Assembly: GCA_025449115.1 (NCBI GenBank)
Contig: JAHLKC010000012.1
Coordinates: 310,001 to 374,000, forward strand
From: Chytridium lagenaria
Lineage: Eukaryota > Chytridiomycota > Chytridiomycetes > Chytridiales > Chytridiaceae
DNA length: 64,000 nt
Direction of reading: 5' to 3'
A program made the position numbers and the translations under genes. Of this stretch, positions 42,414 to 55,078 are shown in pieces. How positions within the stretch are numbered: the first letter of the stretch is position 1; each line of letters begins with the position of its first letter. A model generated the notes under the pieces. The model saw nothing but the letters and a program-made list of their open reading frames with translations, ran no database searches and was not told the DNA's origin.

Positions 42414-44912
42414 TTAAAAATGAAGAAAAGGGCCAGTATCATTTTCAAACATCCACCTTCCTGCTAGCCGGCACAGCAGGCACAACCCACCCACAACCTC
42501 CACCGACGTCACAGCACCTGCAACCCCCGAGACCGCCGCCTTCCTCTCCTGTTCCTCCCGCACCTTCTTCGCCTGCACCAACCGATTCACCGCATTCAAA
42601 TATGCCTTTGCAGATGCAATCAAAATATCCTCATCCGTCCCATGTCCATGATACACCTCCTTATCCCTCGGTTCCATTTCCAGGTCCGATGCATGACGCG
42701 GGAGCCTTGCAAGACCATGCTCGGCATCAGGGGTATCGTCGTCTTCAAGGATGCGAACAGAACTTTTCCGAGAGAGTCGGAACCCTCGGTCACGGCTTTG
42801 ACTTCGTACGAGGCGAGGACGTTGCGGAAACCGGTGAGACGGTTTATAGCGGAGAAGATGGCGTGGACGGGACCGTGGCCAATAGCTGCGTCCATGCGTT
42901 CGATGCCAATGGGGGCGGCGGAGGGGTTAACGGGGGTGGCGGAGGCGGAAGCGGAACCGTCATCATTGCTACCGTTTAGGTTAGGGGAGGTAGCGTCGGT
43001 TGAAGTTGGGGCGGCAGCAGAGGGAGAAAGGTCAACGGCTGAACCGTTAACGGAGATTGGCATAGATAAGGACGAGGAGGAAGGGACGTAGGAGGTATCA
43101 ATGAGAGAGACGGTGGCAGTTGCGAGGACACCAGTGCCAGAAACAACTTGAACAGACTTGAGGCGGTATCTTTCGTGCGCGACAGAGGTATTGAGCTGAT
43201 CATCAAGAAGAGCGTAAAGATCCTGCTCAGTAACGCCGCTTTTCTTGGTATCCGCAAGCTTTTTGAACGAAGCGAACAGAGTCTCAAAGGCTTGAACATT
43301 TTCACGAAGGAGATCCGCGTAAACAGATCCTCCGAGAATTTGCTCAATGCGCGTACGGAACGCGTTGCGACCAGAATGTTTGCCAAGGACAAGGGCGTTG
43401 GATGGTAATCCAATCACTTCGGGTTGGATAATCTCATAAGTGGCCTTGTGCTTGAGAACACCGTCTTGGTGGATTCCCGATTCGTGGGCGAAAGCATTGG
43501 CGCCTACGATGGCCTTGTTGGGCTGAATCACCATGCCAGTCTTCTTGGTGACGAGCTGGGAGGTATGTAGATTTGCTGGGTGTCAATAGTGGTAAAGACA
43601 GGGAAGGTGTTGGGATGGGTGTAGATAGCCATCACAATCTCCTCCAAGGACGTATTTCCTAGAGTGTTTGCATGTAAGAAAGAGTTGAAGAAATGAAAAA
43701 GAACTCAGTATTAAACTTACCGGCACGCTCTCCGATACCGTTGATCGTAACTTCAACTTGACGAGCTCCATTAAGGATACCGTACAAAGTGTTTGCTGTT
43801 GCAAGGCCGAGATCGTTATGACAGTGCGTTGACCAGGTAACCTGATTGTAGTAACCGTGTAAATTATAAGCATGTCAGGAACGACAACAATTAGGTAGCA
43901 ATCCTTATATCTCACCTTGTCCCACCGATAGTGTTTGTAATAAATATTTTATCATCGCGCCATACTCTTCCGGTGTGTTGTATCCAACAGTGTCCGGAAT
44001 GTTCAAAGTAGATGCACCAGCATCAATCACCGCGCCAAGAACTGAACATAGGAAATCTTGATCCGAACGTCCAGCATCTTCCGGAGAAAATTCAACATCA
44101 GGGCAACCCAGAGAACGTGCGTATCGAACGGCAGCCACAGCTCTCGCAATACACTCCTCACGTGAAATGCGAAGCTTGTGCTTGAGATGAATATCGGACG
44201 TGGCAAGGAAGGTGTGAATTCTGTGAAGAGGGGCGTGGCGTACGGCTTCGTAAGCGCGATGGATATCAGCAGGAACTGCCCGAGCAAGACCTGCGATAAC
44301 CTGGTGGAAAGTAATATCAGCACCGTTATCAGAAGGCATAGTGATGAAGATAACTCGCCAACGGCATACAGTACTTCGCACTTGTTATCAGAGCTTCGTA
44401 CAATCCACTATATAATTGGAAGCTCAAGATAGCTAATGGCCGGGCACCATTCCGAATGCTCTTTCAGTCAACCAACCACACTTACCATCGGCCTTCCTGA
44501 ACGCCTGTTGCCGGTCAATGGACCGACCTCCTTTGCAATCCTCTGAACTGCCTCAAAATCGCCTATGGATGCAATTGGAAATCCTGCTTCGCAGACATCG
44601 ACTCCAAGACGAGAGAGCTGTCTTGCAATCTCAACCTTTTCGTCTGCAGTCAAGGTGACTCCGGGAGACTAGACATACAAAATATTAGTCCAATGGATAC
44701 AGGGTGAGCGAATACAAATGGAAAGATGTGATGAAATAAGACTGAAAGATATTCAAAATAAAGACGGTGATGGAAAATGACAGGATAAAGTTTACCTGTT
44801 CTCCATCCCTCAAGGTAGTATCAAAGATGATGAGCTTGTCCTTGCCAGCAGATGCAGCAGCAGCAGAGGCGGATGCAGTGGATGACGTTGGGTAATCTGA
44901 GTCCAAAACCAT
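42414..44912 (-). CDS. LEU4: 2-isopropylmalate synthase (LEU4 type)
   Basis: Condenses acetyl-CoA with 2-ketoisovalerate, the first step of leucine synthesis; absent from animals. Starts at ATG 44912 ([20 protein letters not shown]). Catalytic TIM barrel: [13 protein letters not shown] with the intron at [136 protein letters not shown], and [20 protein letters not shown]. The C-terminal leucine-sensing domain follows ([18 protein letters not shown]), with a long Ser/Ala/Thr insert, and ends after [19 protein letters not shown]. One frame slip near 42755 is explained by a missing A. The final residues after [11 protein letters not shown] are uncertain. Confidence 0.93.
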
Positions 44913-45329
44913 TGTTGCGATGCGATGACAGATGCGGAGGTGGATGGAATGGATACAACTGTTGCCGTTGTGGTGTGTGGAGGCAGAGCGAGAGAAAAAG
45001 AGTGACGAATGTTTCAGCAGGAGAAATCTTTGCTTGGAGATTGCAAGATTATCTTATCAAGTTACGCCATTCATCATTCAAAAAAGGAAAAGGCAAAAGA
45101 CACTGGACATCATCGGAAATGAAGTTTGAGGATATCGGAGACGAGATACTCGTCAACAATCTACCGTCGAGGTAGAGCAATAACGAATGCTTCAAGCTTC
45201 TACATGGAAGCAGAAAACGCTGCATATTTCTGCAGTTGAAGCAAAGATGTATTACGTTTTGGACATGAAAGAGGAGACATTCGCAATCCCTGAGGTTCGC
45301 ATCATGAACGTTAATCGCTTTATGGGCTT
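44913..45329. other. Intergenic region upstream of LEU4
   Basis: No gene recognised. Expected to contain the LEU4 promoter. No obvious TGACTC-type Gcn4 site was noted, but the region was only read by eye. Confidence 0.3.
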
Positions 45330-47060
45330 CAAGACTTCCAACCTTTTGGAAAAGTTTCGGACGAGTTGACTTTACATGGCCTTTCAGCTGAGAAGGACAG
45401 GGAGATGGAGTTTAACCATGCCAAGCAGTCAGTTTTGTCCCAACTTAAGATCTTTGAACATTTGAGTTGCTGAAGCAACAAAAGTTTGATGGACCTGTAA
45501 CGGAGGAGAGAGTTCTTTGCAGGCCTTTTGAATCTCACCTCGTTGACCTCCTGTCGAGATAATGAGTCAGACAAAAACCAACTTCTCTGGGTTACGATGT
45601 TAAACAGTTTTAAACCTGGCAGTTGACGGGATTACTAAGCATATCATATAATAGATCATGTTTGAGGTGGTCGCTGCCAGCTGTATGAATCATGGTGCAC
45701 AAGTTCTTGATCTCTTGCTGTATTCCGACACGAAGAAGCTCGACGCTGAAATGGCTGGCGACATGCCGGAAAGCCATTTTCAGGACTTCAATAAGCATGC
45801 AGTGCTTACAGTGTCGTGGTGTGGGTTCATTAATTACGGTAGCTTGAAAGCCATCGTCGTTTGACGATTACCAGATAAAGCTGTCGGCGAAACCATCACT
45901 GCTGTCATTATGGGTCTTTTGTTAAGAAACTTATCATACAATGATCCGTTCAACAGTGAAGAGAGGCATGATCTTCTTCAAGCCTTACCTGTGGTAGAAG
46001 TTTGAAGTCTCTATCCAATTCTCTTCCCTTGTCGTCAAGATCTCTCTCGGTAGCCCTTAGACATCTCTTCATTGCTATCAATTATTTCCCCATTGTGTTG
46101 CCATGGCCGTCTCCGACTTTGCTATATCCAACTTCGTTTACTCAAGGCTACTTCTTGAATAGATTGGTCGCGTCATATGCCAGTCTTTGAGAGTTTGGAC
46201 TTTTTCGTTTTTGGTTCTGTGCTTCGGATTTTAAAAATGATCATGGATATGCGGCTCTGTAAAGATATACTATTGCCATCCTTGAAGCGTAGCAGCTCTT
46301 TTCTCTGGTTGGCAGAACACCTACCACCGGGTTTAAGTCTCTGCAAATGAAAGGGTTTAGCTAAAGATCGAATGATGATACCTCGAGTCGGGGGTATGCT
46401 ATGGTGGCTTTAAAAGTTCTTGTGAGTGATCCGACATTTATATGAAATCCTCTTGAACCATATCGATTACAGAGATGGAGCACGAGTTCATCAATCAAGG
46501 ACTTGAGCTGACGAAGTACTCCGTAGACTCTTGATCGTGTTTGACGTGAGCTAATATAGTCCGTTAAATATATGTGCGAATGTAAGTAGCGTCATTTTCT
46601 CTTTGGGCTTACTCACTGTGTTGTGAGCTGTGGAAGGAAAGCACTCTGATGAACGAATTCGGAATTCTCGAAATAAGTATTGTATCTAATAAAAGTGCAG
46701 CGATGTCCACAATGTCTTTCGTTTTTATCTATAAAATATTTGGTTGAAGTCGCCCACTTTTTCGTGGCAAGGTCTCGAATCTCTTGATCATCAGCCTTAG
46801 AGGACAAAGTGTCAAAGTCAGGAAAACTTGTCGGAGAATCAAAATTCTGTACGTTGATTGGCCAGAGTGGTAGATAGTCAGCGCCTGCTTCAGTTCCTAA
46901 ACGGCCACCGAGTCAGATCCGACCAGATAACAAACTATTTTGTAGGAATCCCCACAAATTAAAAGTAGGAAGAGCGATCATGAAGCGATCTTCAGGGACA
47001 CTTTCTACTTGATCTGCAGTAATATCAGCAGGCCGTCATTAGACAGTTCTCAGTTAGACT
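45330..47060 (-). CDS. Unrecognised multi-exon gene
   Basis: Several minus-strand stretches have clear coding character and plausible splice sites. In order: GDREYEGQSAYSQTC; QVESVPEDRFMIALPTFNLW (after an acceptor ACTGCAG); an intron GTTTGT...GTTTAG keeping frame into RTEAGADYLPLWPINVQNFD and DDQEIRDLATKKWATSTKYF; a long open exon QTRSRVYGVLRQLKSLIDEL to YPRLEVSSFDL (about 46365-46565); RLKPGGRCSANQRKELLRFK after TTTGCAG; MKRCLRATERDLDDKGRELD; and MLIEVLKMAFRHVASHFSVE (about 45615-45800). No domain is recognised. The ends and exon order near the 3' side are guesses. It could be one gene or two. Confidence 0.42.
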
Positions 47061-47655
47061 GCATGTTTGAGAATAAGCGCTTTGACCTTCATACTCTCTA
47101 TCTCCTCCCTGTTCCTTAATTTTCTCTTTTTTTAATAAATTGTTGTGATCTTTCCAACATTTATATGGCCTTCGTCCAAAATTCTCTATTTGGCCCTTAT
47201 TACTTATTCAGTTTAAAGTATTTCGCTATTTCTTGCTTCGGTTTCGACTAATGTTTTGCTTATGCGCTTTATTTAGAACGTTCCAACATACTGCCTTACT
47301 TGTTTAAATAAATAAAGCATTGGATGTAAAGATTTTGGCTTTCCCAAAGACGGAACTCCCCACCGATCAGATTTTTATTTTTTATCGTCTGATGGCCATG
47401 CTGCAAGGTCCATTTTAATTGATATAGATCATCTGTAGGTGGGTAGGTAAAGCAATCTTGGCTTTGCGGGATATGACTAGCTGGTTACCTTATGCTTGGT
47501 CTAAGTATGGAGGCTGTCCATTTGCATATAGATTTAACCAAGTAGGAACTTCAATAAGTGAATTACTTCGTATCTTTCTAGTCCCTATCGTTTTCATTCA
47601 TTAATTTATACTGATGGGCAAAAACATTCCTGCAAAACCTTCTCCTTTATTGGTC
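47061..47655. other. Intergenic region between the unknown gene and PEX16
   Basis: AT-rich. A first exon of the unknown gene may lie here. No other feature is seen. Confidence 0.35.
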
Positions 47656-48977
47656 TTATGGATTTGACAAAAAGTGATAGTTTTCCCAAAGCGGCATGTA
47701 CTCGGACAAAACAGCTGCGAAGAAACCATAGAGATAACAACGTAATAAGTAAACAGGAACAGAAACTGTGGGATAATTAGAAAACAAAACTTACTTCCTG
47801 CCAAAGACAAAATGGGCCACTTCGAGAGCGCTTGAGAAAGCCTAGTGAGCTTTTCCCTTTCTTTGTTAAATAAATTAATTCAAAAAACTTACTTGGTGTA
47901 AAGCTGGTAGACTGGTTGTCGCAAAGCATATATGTAGAGGAATCCAATTCTTCTGTTAAATTCTGACCTTTCCAGCATTTTTAACTGATCCGAATGACGG
48001 AAGACTGCCCAAAGGCTGAAAAGCTCTGCCAATAAAGACCCAACCCAAGGCTTCCAAGACTTTTTCCCGTATTTGTGAAGAAGAAGCCCTGCAAAATTAC
48101 TTTTCAATCTGAAGAACGACACTTACAATATGCGAATGGCCTTATAATATTTACCCACTCGCCAAGAGATCTTAAACCTTTAAGTTCGGAAAGATATCCA
48201 GAAGGAGTTTTCGCATTATCAATGATAGCTCTTGACACCAGATACTTCGATATTCCGTTAGAAGATATCCGGATTTCTTTCTCTTTTTCCTTAAAGGCTT
48301 CGATGCGAGCAAAGTTCTTTTTTGTTCGCAAACCATTCCACACTTGCGGCGTTGAGTCCGTCGAGAGTTGGTTTAAGTCAATATCACGCTCAAAGACTTG
48401 CGAATGTAAAAGAGTTCTCCTTTTGGATAACTTAAACATCGAAGCTCGGCAGAGCATTCTATGTACAGACTTAGTATGCAACCTCAAGCTTCTTCACCCA
48501 CTTTATGAATTCTATCACTCCAACTACTTTCCATTGAAGATTCTCGGATCCAAACTCCTTTGCTGTCATTTCTGCCAAAACTTGAAGCGACTGGACCACC
48601 GATACGGTGTAGGCTAATGAAGCATACAGCCGAGAGGTTCGCAAGACGTCACGAGTGTACTGGTTGTAAATAGATGGCCGATCATCCACTGATGTTCTAC
48701 AGATATGATCCTGCTGCAGGATCCAGTCATGATACATATCCAATACATTCAGGCCACCATAAACTTTTGTAAACGGTAAGTTTAAGTAAGGTATCGAGTC
48801 AATATATGTAGGTACCTCCTTCTGCAACAATTTCAGAGTGCTTGAATCGCCCTGATGGACTTAGAACAGTAAATTTCGACAGGCATTACCTGGAAGCAGA
48901 TACGACATGGATCTGAGCGAGCTCTCAAGCGTCGCCAGCAGGGCTGCATTGCTGCGGAAGAATTCAGTATATGCCAT
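47656..48977 (-). CDS. PEX16: Peroxisomal membrane biogenesis protein PEX16
   Basis: PEX16 recruits PEX3 and peroxisomal membrane proteins, acting at the ER and peroxisome membrane. Starts at ATG 48977 (MAYTEFFRSNAALLATLESS, then LRSMSYLLPG). Middle: LYASLAYTVSVVQSLQVLAE, EFIKWVKKLEVAY, then a charged stretch with NRRTLLHSQVFERD-like sequence and SELKGLRSLGEWVNIIRPFA. C-terminal signature: KKSWKPWVGSLLAELFS, RSEFNRRIGFLYIYALRQPV, then exons spliced as YQLYTK-LSQALSKWPILS-LAG and TVLSEYMPLWENYHFLSNP (stop 47656). The last two introns were checked and keep frame. The start is only 38 bases from that of the divergent WAPL gene. Confident. Confidence 0.88.
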
Positions 48978-49015
48978 CGTTCTCAAATTCCAAATTTGTT
49001 CCTATAGTTGAAGTT
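48978..49015. promoter_or_regulatory. 38-base divergent promoter (PEX16 / WAPL)
   Basis: The shortest spacing in the window. An alternative in-frame plus-strand ATG at 48971 would even overlap the PEX16 start codon. Confidence 0.5.
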
Positions 49016-51555
49016 ATGGATGTAGACAATGCTCAAAACAAACCAAAACCGATGAAGACCTACAAAAGCAGGACACGGCCTCCTGCAAGCAGCGGGAAAA
49101 AACTTGTCGGTAACGTTAAAAGACGGATTGGTGATGATGGGAACGACCTTGATGGACCCAGCAAGAAGTGTTTGAAGAGTTCAACTGAAGAATGCGAAGA
49201 ACCTGCATCCGTACCGACATTAATGATTTAAAAATAATAATAACTTGTAGCTTAGCAGTAGAGGTGGACTTCCACGAAGCTTCTCGAGTGATAGTGCGGG
49301 CATGTACGAGGTCCAAGGTCTGCATGAAGTGTCCGGCATGGATGACAATGATAGCCCAAGCTTTTCAGGAAAGCATGCAGATGTCCTCGGGAACCTTTTT
49401 CTAGTGGCCGAAGGTGTGGACAACTCCAAGTACGCATCGCCAACAAAGTCCGGAAGACTGGGGAAGATGAAGACAGCAACGTTACGAAAAGCCGTCAGCT
49501 CTCCACCAGCTTTCCATAGCCAAGAAAGTCCGAACCGAAAACCACAGTCAAATCTCCAGGCAGGAAGCAGCTTCTCAAGTGAGATTCAAAAAGAGATACC
49601 TAGCCCCAAGGCCAAGGACGATAAGTTTGCTGGAGGATTAGCATACACCTATGGCCGAACTCGTAGCTTTTTAGCAGAGGACGGCGTGGATGTGGAGAAC
49701 CCTTTAGAAACGTATGCGACATTTTTGAAACGGAACAAGTACGAAGGCCTGGATACCAGCGATTCGGAGGATGATGCATCAGTTTAGTGACCCGTTTGAA
49801 AACGACAGCTCATTCTCATCCTTTATAGAAAAAAGAATTGAAGACGACTCACGAGCTTAGAGAAGCTGGGGAGCTGAAACGGTTTTCTGATGAGATGGAG
49901 TATCTGATGAGTGGATTGCAAGCGAATCAAGCTGCAAATGTGAGAAGATCAAGGTACGGCTTATGCTTTGTATTATATTGTTGGTACTTAACTTACTTAG
50001 CTTTCTGGAGCTCTTACGGAAAACATCCAACCCCACTTTTTGCGTGAAAATGAAAACTTACAACTTCTCGGCCAAAATCTGCACACATTTCGCCGACGAA
50101 AGGGACCCGGTATGGCATTTACTTAGTCGACACATTGCATTCTACAGTCTATATTTATGAAGGAATTCAGATTATTATCGCTGCGATCGCTGCAGAAATT
50201 ATCGCTCTTGGGAATGCAGTTTGCAATGATGCTGCTTTACTGGGATTGTATGCAACATTGATGAATGGTGTGCAAGTGGAAAAAGACCCCATGGCTGGCA
50301 ATTATGCCACAAAACGAGACGAATTATCTGTAAGGTCGACACTTATTTTGTTTTCACTTAAATATTTCTAAGGCCCAAAACGTGAAGCAGCTTATATTAT
50401 CTATGGAGCTCGTTGACGAGGAGTTACTGAGTGTAAGCATGCTTCGCTAAATTGAATACTCACATTTACTTAGCTACCGTTCTTATCGCTATCTGCGATG
50501 TGCTTCATTTTGACACACGCAGAAGGAAAAGCACCGTTTGAAATGATAGCGGAACTGAATATCCACAATGTAATGTTCAAGCAGATACTTCAGTCCATAG
50601 AAAAAATCAAGTCAAATTGCAAGGATTCAGGCGAAGTAGCTATGTCTAATGTATACTGGGCGGAACTCGGTCTGGGTCTTGACATTCTTGATCTGTTGAT
50701 TTTGCGACCAGAAGTCAGCATTGGGCATATTTCCGATGTGGATCTGGCGATAGTCGCGTTGATGCAATTGTTTTCTGGATTCTTTTCTTATCCGTCTTGC
50801 GGAAAATGGAAAGGTATAAGATTTTCCTGGAAGCTTGCTGAATGCCGTAGATCAATGTTTGGTATCGGTTTTAAAAATATTGGTTGATTTGACGGCACGA
50901 GGCCAGAAGTCCTACTTCGAGGGAAATTTTGATTTTCTCCAAGATGTTATAGCAGCCGCTTCAAATCTTTTATACCAGAATTTAAACGAAGCATTTCGAA
51001 AGAAAGACAAAACGGATGGATTGAATGCTATTCAACATGCATCTGAGCTCTGTGTTGTTTTGATGATCAATGTCCTGTATACAGTGAAGGAATCGGAGAA
51101 ACTCATGTGGGCACTAGGTAAGCTTTATCGCAATGTCTTGGCATTAAGTATCGAAGTTGACGTAGACGCGAAGTTTAAATCGGAACGTATTCCTTCCGAC
51201 GAATGCACTTTTTTCCATATATGTTTCGAACTATTCAAGATTGAGAGTAAATCTACATTAAACGTAAGTTTTCTCGCATTTCACTGCCCTTTTCTTTGAT
51301 ATTGACTTTTGTGTTATAAAGGATACAAGGAAAACATATCTATCCATTTTGTTGGGAAGCTTGTTAGAGTGTACGCCAGGTCAATCCGCTGTAAAGCCGA
51401 GCTCTCTTGATGGATACTCTCACAATATCCTTAAGACAATACGAGGATTTTTAAAGTCGTCGGCAAATCAAGGCGACGGGTCGGTCCGACTTGATATCCC
51501 TGCTTTTGCGCTTCAGAGGCTAAGGGGAGTGGTAGAGTTTTTCAAGAAAAAGTAG
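49016..51555 (+). CDS. WPL1: WAPL-like cohesin release factor (Wpl1/Rad61)
   Basis: WAPL opens the cohesin ring and unloads it from chromatin. The start chosen is ATG 49016 (MDVDNAQNKPKPMKTYKSRT), with a KTY motif near the N-terminus as in the family; ATG 48971 is an alternative. Introns resolved by eye: 49211-49250 and 49782-49828. The acidic/Ser-rich N-terminus includes a long disordered part (YASPTKSGRLGKMKTATLRK). The conserved WAPL domain begins ELKTTHELREAGELKRFSDE and continues MEYLMSGLQANQAANVRRS, FLELLRKTSNPTFCVKMKTY, LFLSLSAMCFIL-like (LPFLSLSAMCFILTHAEG), WAELGLGLDILDLLILRPE, MINVLYTVKESEKLMWALGK and LQRLRGVVEFFKKK at the stop. It is an armadillo-like helical domain. Confident. Confidence 0.87.
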
Positions 51556-52065
51556 GAACTTCAGATCTCTCAAGCTTCGCTAGTCGTGATGTGTGTATAT
51601 ATAATAGAGCATGTCGTGTTATAATTTAAGTCAACTCCAAGTGTCCTTTTTTAGTTGTGGTATGCTTAAATTTACGGAACTTGCCAACGTTCGGCTTACA
51701 GCAGTGGCCTCAGATGTCAGCCTGCAGTCGCTCGGCTCTTCTCAGAGATCGACGCCTTCGTTACTCAGACATTTTTTTTGTTAACGCAAACACAGTGCTG
51801 ACTGTCCATCGTTCGCCAGGCCTCAAGCCTCACAAACACGGCATCGCAACGAACGAAAAGTCAAAGTGAGCCTCCAATTGCACTGCTGCCTGTTGCTGGG
51901 CCTTCCTTCTCTTTCTTTATCGATGTACTAAAGTCGAAATGCCAACCCCGCTACTCAGAACCTTAATTTCATCAAGGCCATCACACCGTCTACCTTTGAC
52001 TGAGTACTGCCCTTCACTATCCGAGTCTTTTGATCAGGCTGTTTCTAAGTCTGTTCGTTATCGTA
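51556..52065. other. Intergenic region between WAPL and the PWWP gene
   Basis: Some open stretches (for example a Met-led reading MLKFTELANVRLTAVASDV at 51662) could be an upstream exon of the next gene but no splice pair was convincing. Confidence 0.35.
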
Positions 52066-53652
52066 ATGAATTTGGAGATACCAGCGGGGTCTGTGCCAAG
52101 GAGCGGTTGGGGTCAAACAGGTACAAGTGTTGTCAATGAAGGGGTGAGTTTGTCTCTCTCCTTCCCTGTTATTCTCCTTTTTCGATCATATTTGTTTGAT
52201 CTCTAAATGGATCAACGAAATATTCAATGACTCTACGATGGCTCTCTGCCCTTACCGTCGCAGCGTCTCCACCGATCCCGTCACAAAACCCAGTTACTCT
52301 AAATCACGTGACTAATTTTTGATAGGACATTGTCTTTGTGGAGCCAACTGAGGACCGCAACAACCCGCTGAAGTGGGCTCCAGCAATGGTTAGTTTTTTT
52401 TTTCTTTCGTTGATAACGACCGTCACATGGATTCCTATTTCTTATCATGGTATCGCTTAGGTGGTTCCGACGGAAGAGTTTGATAAATCGTTCATCACTC
52501 AGCCTCTGACTGCCGAAGACCGACTTGTAAGATACTTTGACTCTCTTAAATTGTAAGTACATTGTGTAAGCTCGTTTATTTCCTTAATGGTCAAGGTTCT
52601 GAATTTTTTGCAGCGAAATCATAAACGTCCAGTCTCTTTCTCCCTTCGATCCACTCTCCGAACTTTTTACCTCTTTCCAAAAACAAAGCAACAAATTTCT
52701 GGAACAGCAGTGTGTAAAGACTGCTCTTGTTTTTCTCAGAACAGGGCGTGTTCCGCAGGTTTGTAAATATATAAAGCCATCTTTATTGCTGACCCTTCTT
52801 ATCACATAGACGTTCCAGTGGGAGAAATGGGGTATCTCTGGAAAATATCGTACTATGGTCAACGCTCCAAACATAACGTCAATACACATTGCAAAGGCGC
52901 TGAAAGACAAAGATCTGATTGTATCGCCACCATTACGTACCTTCCCAGCTACCATCGACGCCATGGACGAAACTGAGAGTGCAGAAAAAGATGAAATCAG
53001 TCCCACAGGGAGTACAACAAGACGAAAGCGCAAGTCGCAGCAGGAAGAGGACGACGGAGAGCAGGAAGAGATTGCTCCAAAGGGGAAGCGGGCTCGGGGC
53101 TCTGGGGATTCTGTAAAGAAAGGAAAGGAGCCCGCAGACATTGATGACACAGACTCGAAAAAAGGTACTAGTACTGGACGTCGAGGTTCAGATAAATCTG
53201 TATCACAACCCACGGAACCTACAGAGCGTAAGCGCATTAATGCCGCTCCTGCCGACCCTCCTCGTGGTCGAGGGCGCCCTCGCAATAATCGTCGAGCCCA
53301 ACCTACTCCTCCTCCTGGACCCTCCAATACCGCCATGACCACCACCGACGACCTTTTTCCCTCTGATAATCACCAGACTCCAACTGTTCAACTCCCGCCC
53401 GGACCTTTGGTTGACGCCAACGGAAGACTTCTTCCGCAAGCTGAGCGAGAGAAAATATTTGCTGTCTTTATGACGAACGCAAAGGAATTACGGACGCGTT
53501 ACTTAGATCTTCAAAAGGCTGTGAAAACTCTACAGAAGCAGCGCAACACTGGGGAGCGGGACAAGGCAAGAGGAGATTTGATCGCAGCGACGGAGGCGGG
53601 GACAAGATCAAGGCTTGCAATAATGGAATGGGAACAAGGGCTGGCGACATAA
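52066..53652 (+). CDS. PWWP-domain protein with AT-hook, chromatin-associated
   Basis: ATG 52066 opens MNLEIPAGSVPRSGWGQTGT and is spliced at GTGAGT into a PWWP-like module: NEG-DIVFVEPTEDRNNPLK, WAPAMVVPTEEFDKSF. Then LVRYFDSLKFEIINVQSLSP, NKFLEQQCVKTALVFLRTG, FQWEKWGISGKYRTM. The C-terminal half is long, charged and disordered (STTRRKRKSQQEEDDGEQEE) and has an AT-hook-type RGRGRPRNNRR. The end forms a helical stretch ELRTRYLDLQKAVKTLQKQR, possibly a coiled coil, stopping at 53652. PWWP modules bind methylated histone tails and DNA; AT-hooks bind the minor groove. The exact complex is not identified. An in-frame start further upstream through another exon cannot be excluded. Confidence 0.72.
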
Positions 53653-53912
53653 CACTATCAATCCGCCAAATTCTTATTACATTAATGTCATGCTGGGAAA
53701 TGGAATATAGTCGATGTTATGGGTTCCCGTTTCTTTTATGCATTCCTCGCCCGTCAAAATGACCACTCTGCTTTATATTATCCAAAAACCCTCGCCTTTG
53801 TTATTTAATAAATCCACATCCTAATCGCAAGAAGCTTAATAGGCGGTTGCAGTGTACTTTACTATCAGGGGTGAAAAGTAAAAGAAAGTAGCAAAAAGGT
53901 ATATCAATCGTT

Positions 53913-54643
53913 TCAAGCCTTGTGCTTGACGTTTCGGGTAGCACTCGGAATTCTGACCGTCATGCCATCAAGCTCTTTGCACATTTTCACCTGACAGCCT
54001 AGCCGCGATCTAGCGTGTAAGATTAGCGTCCGTTCCCATACCGACATCCTAAATACGGATTGACTTACGTCTCGGTCAACCCAAAAGCCAAATCCAACAT
54101 ATCATTCTCCTCATCAGATGGTTCCTCCAATTTATCGTAATATTTTTGCTCCATAACGACATGACCTTATATATTATTAGACTTTTCTAGTAACGCAGTC
54201 TACTCACATGTCGAGCAAGCTAAAGATCCCTCGCATGCACCTAATAATAAACGCCAGTCACTCATCATTAACTCTAACATCTTAACAATAATGTCACAAA
54301 CCTTCTAGCTCTATATCATATGTGTGTGCAATATCCAAAAGGTTCCAGTCATCTTTTGCGTTCACAGTGATCTTTTCTCCTTCCGCTGTGACGTACGTGA
54401 CTTCGTAACTTTATAGTAATCCGTTACCAAATGTATAAAACTTACTTAAGGCTTGAAGCAAAGACTCACCCTTCACCTTTCTTCAACCGTTCCAAAGCAG
54501 TGTGCTTGTTGTCTAAAATGAATTGTTTTAGCATTATAAAACGATTGCCAACAAAAGCTCATTTACATGTTGTCGAATGAAATCCTCTAGCGTTGATTTT
54601 TGCAGGTCTCCGTGTCGTTGTAATTGTTAACAGAGGTGGACAT
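53913..54643 (-). CDS. YAH1: Mitochondrial [2Fe-2S] ferredoxin (adrenodoxin/Yah1 type)
   Basis: Electron carrier for mitochondrial iron-sulfur cluster assembly and heme A synthesis. The presequence is basic and Ser/Thr-rich with RGFHSTT, a typical matrix-targeting cleavage region. Then [47 protein letters not shown], and after an intron [14 protein letters not shown] (cluster Cys motif C-x5-C-x2-C), [38 protein letters not shown] and the end RNVKHKA (stop 53913). All four cluster Cys positions are present. The start is uncertain: ATG 54643 is in a frame one base off the presequence, again matching a missing base; no other in-frame Met is close. Confidence 0.9.
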
Positions 54644-55078
54644 CTAATAAACCTATAAGTAATGACCTTAGATATGCGAAGGTCACCTAACAGCTGATGG
54701 ACAGGAAATATGATTGACGGGTGATGACGATGATGATAAGGATGCGACAGAGGAGAGGGATTGGCTATGAGTACGGAGTTTGGGGAATATCTGCTGGGAG
54801 GAAATCGATGTGGATCGCAATACACAGAGTATCCTCGCAGTTGAGGGCATGACGATGGTTTTTTCGTTTCTTCGGCTTTGATTTGGACAACTTCGATGTC
54901 AGCGAAACTTTGTTGACATATGATAAAAGAGGCACTCAGGTTTATTTGCCTCCGAATGCGTACGAAATCGATAAACATAAAAAATATTTGGGACGTTTGC
55001 ATTGGACTATTCATTGTCCTTGTAAAGAGCCGGAAGCGTAAATAAGTAGGGAAAATAAAAAGTATTGGTATCGGTGGA
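54644..55078. other. Intergenic region between ferredoxin and eIF5B
   Basis: A minus-strand frame stays open here into the ferredoxin presequence but shows no recognisable content. Most likely the ferredoxin 5' UTR and promoter. Confidence 0.35.

Noticed and set aside
45658..45864. Plus-strand frame resembling an ankyrin-type repeat (QVLDLLL)
   Set aside because: Too short and single; the minus strand here fits an exon of the unknown spliced gene better.
51939..52139. Plus-strand frame of 66 codons upstream of the PWWP gene
   Set aside because: It is out of frame with the well-spliced PWWP exon (start 52066) and has no recognisable content.
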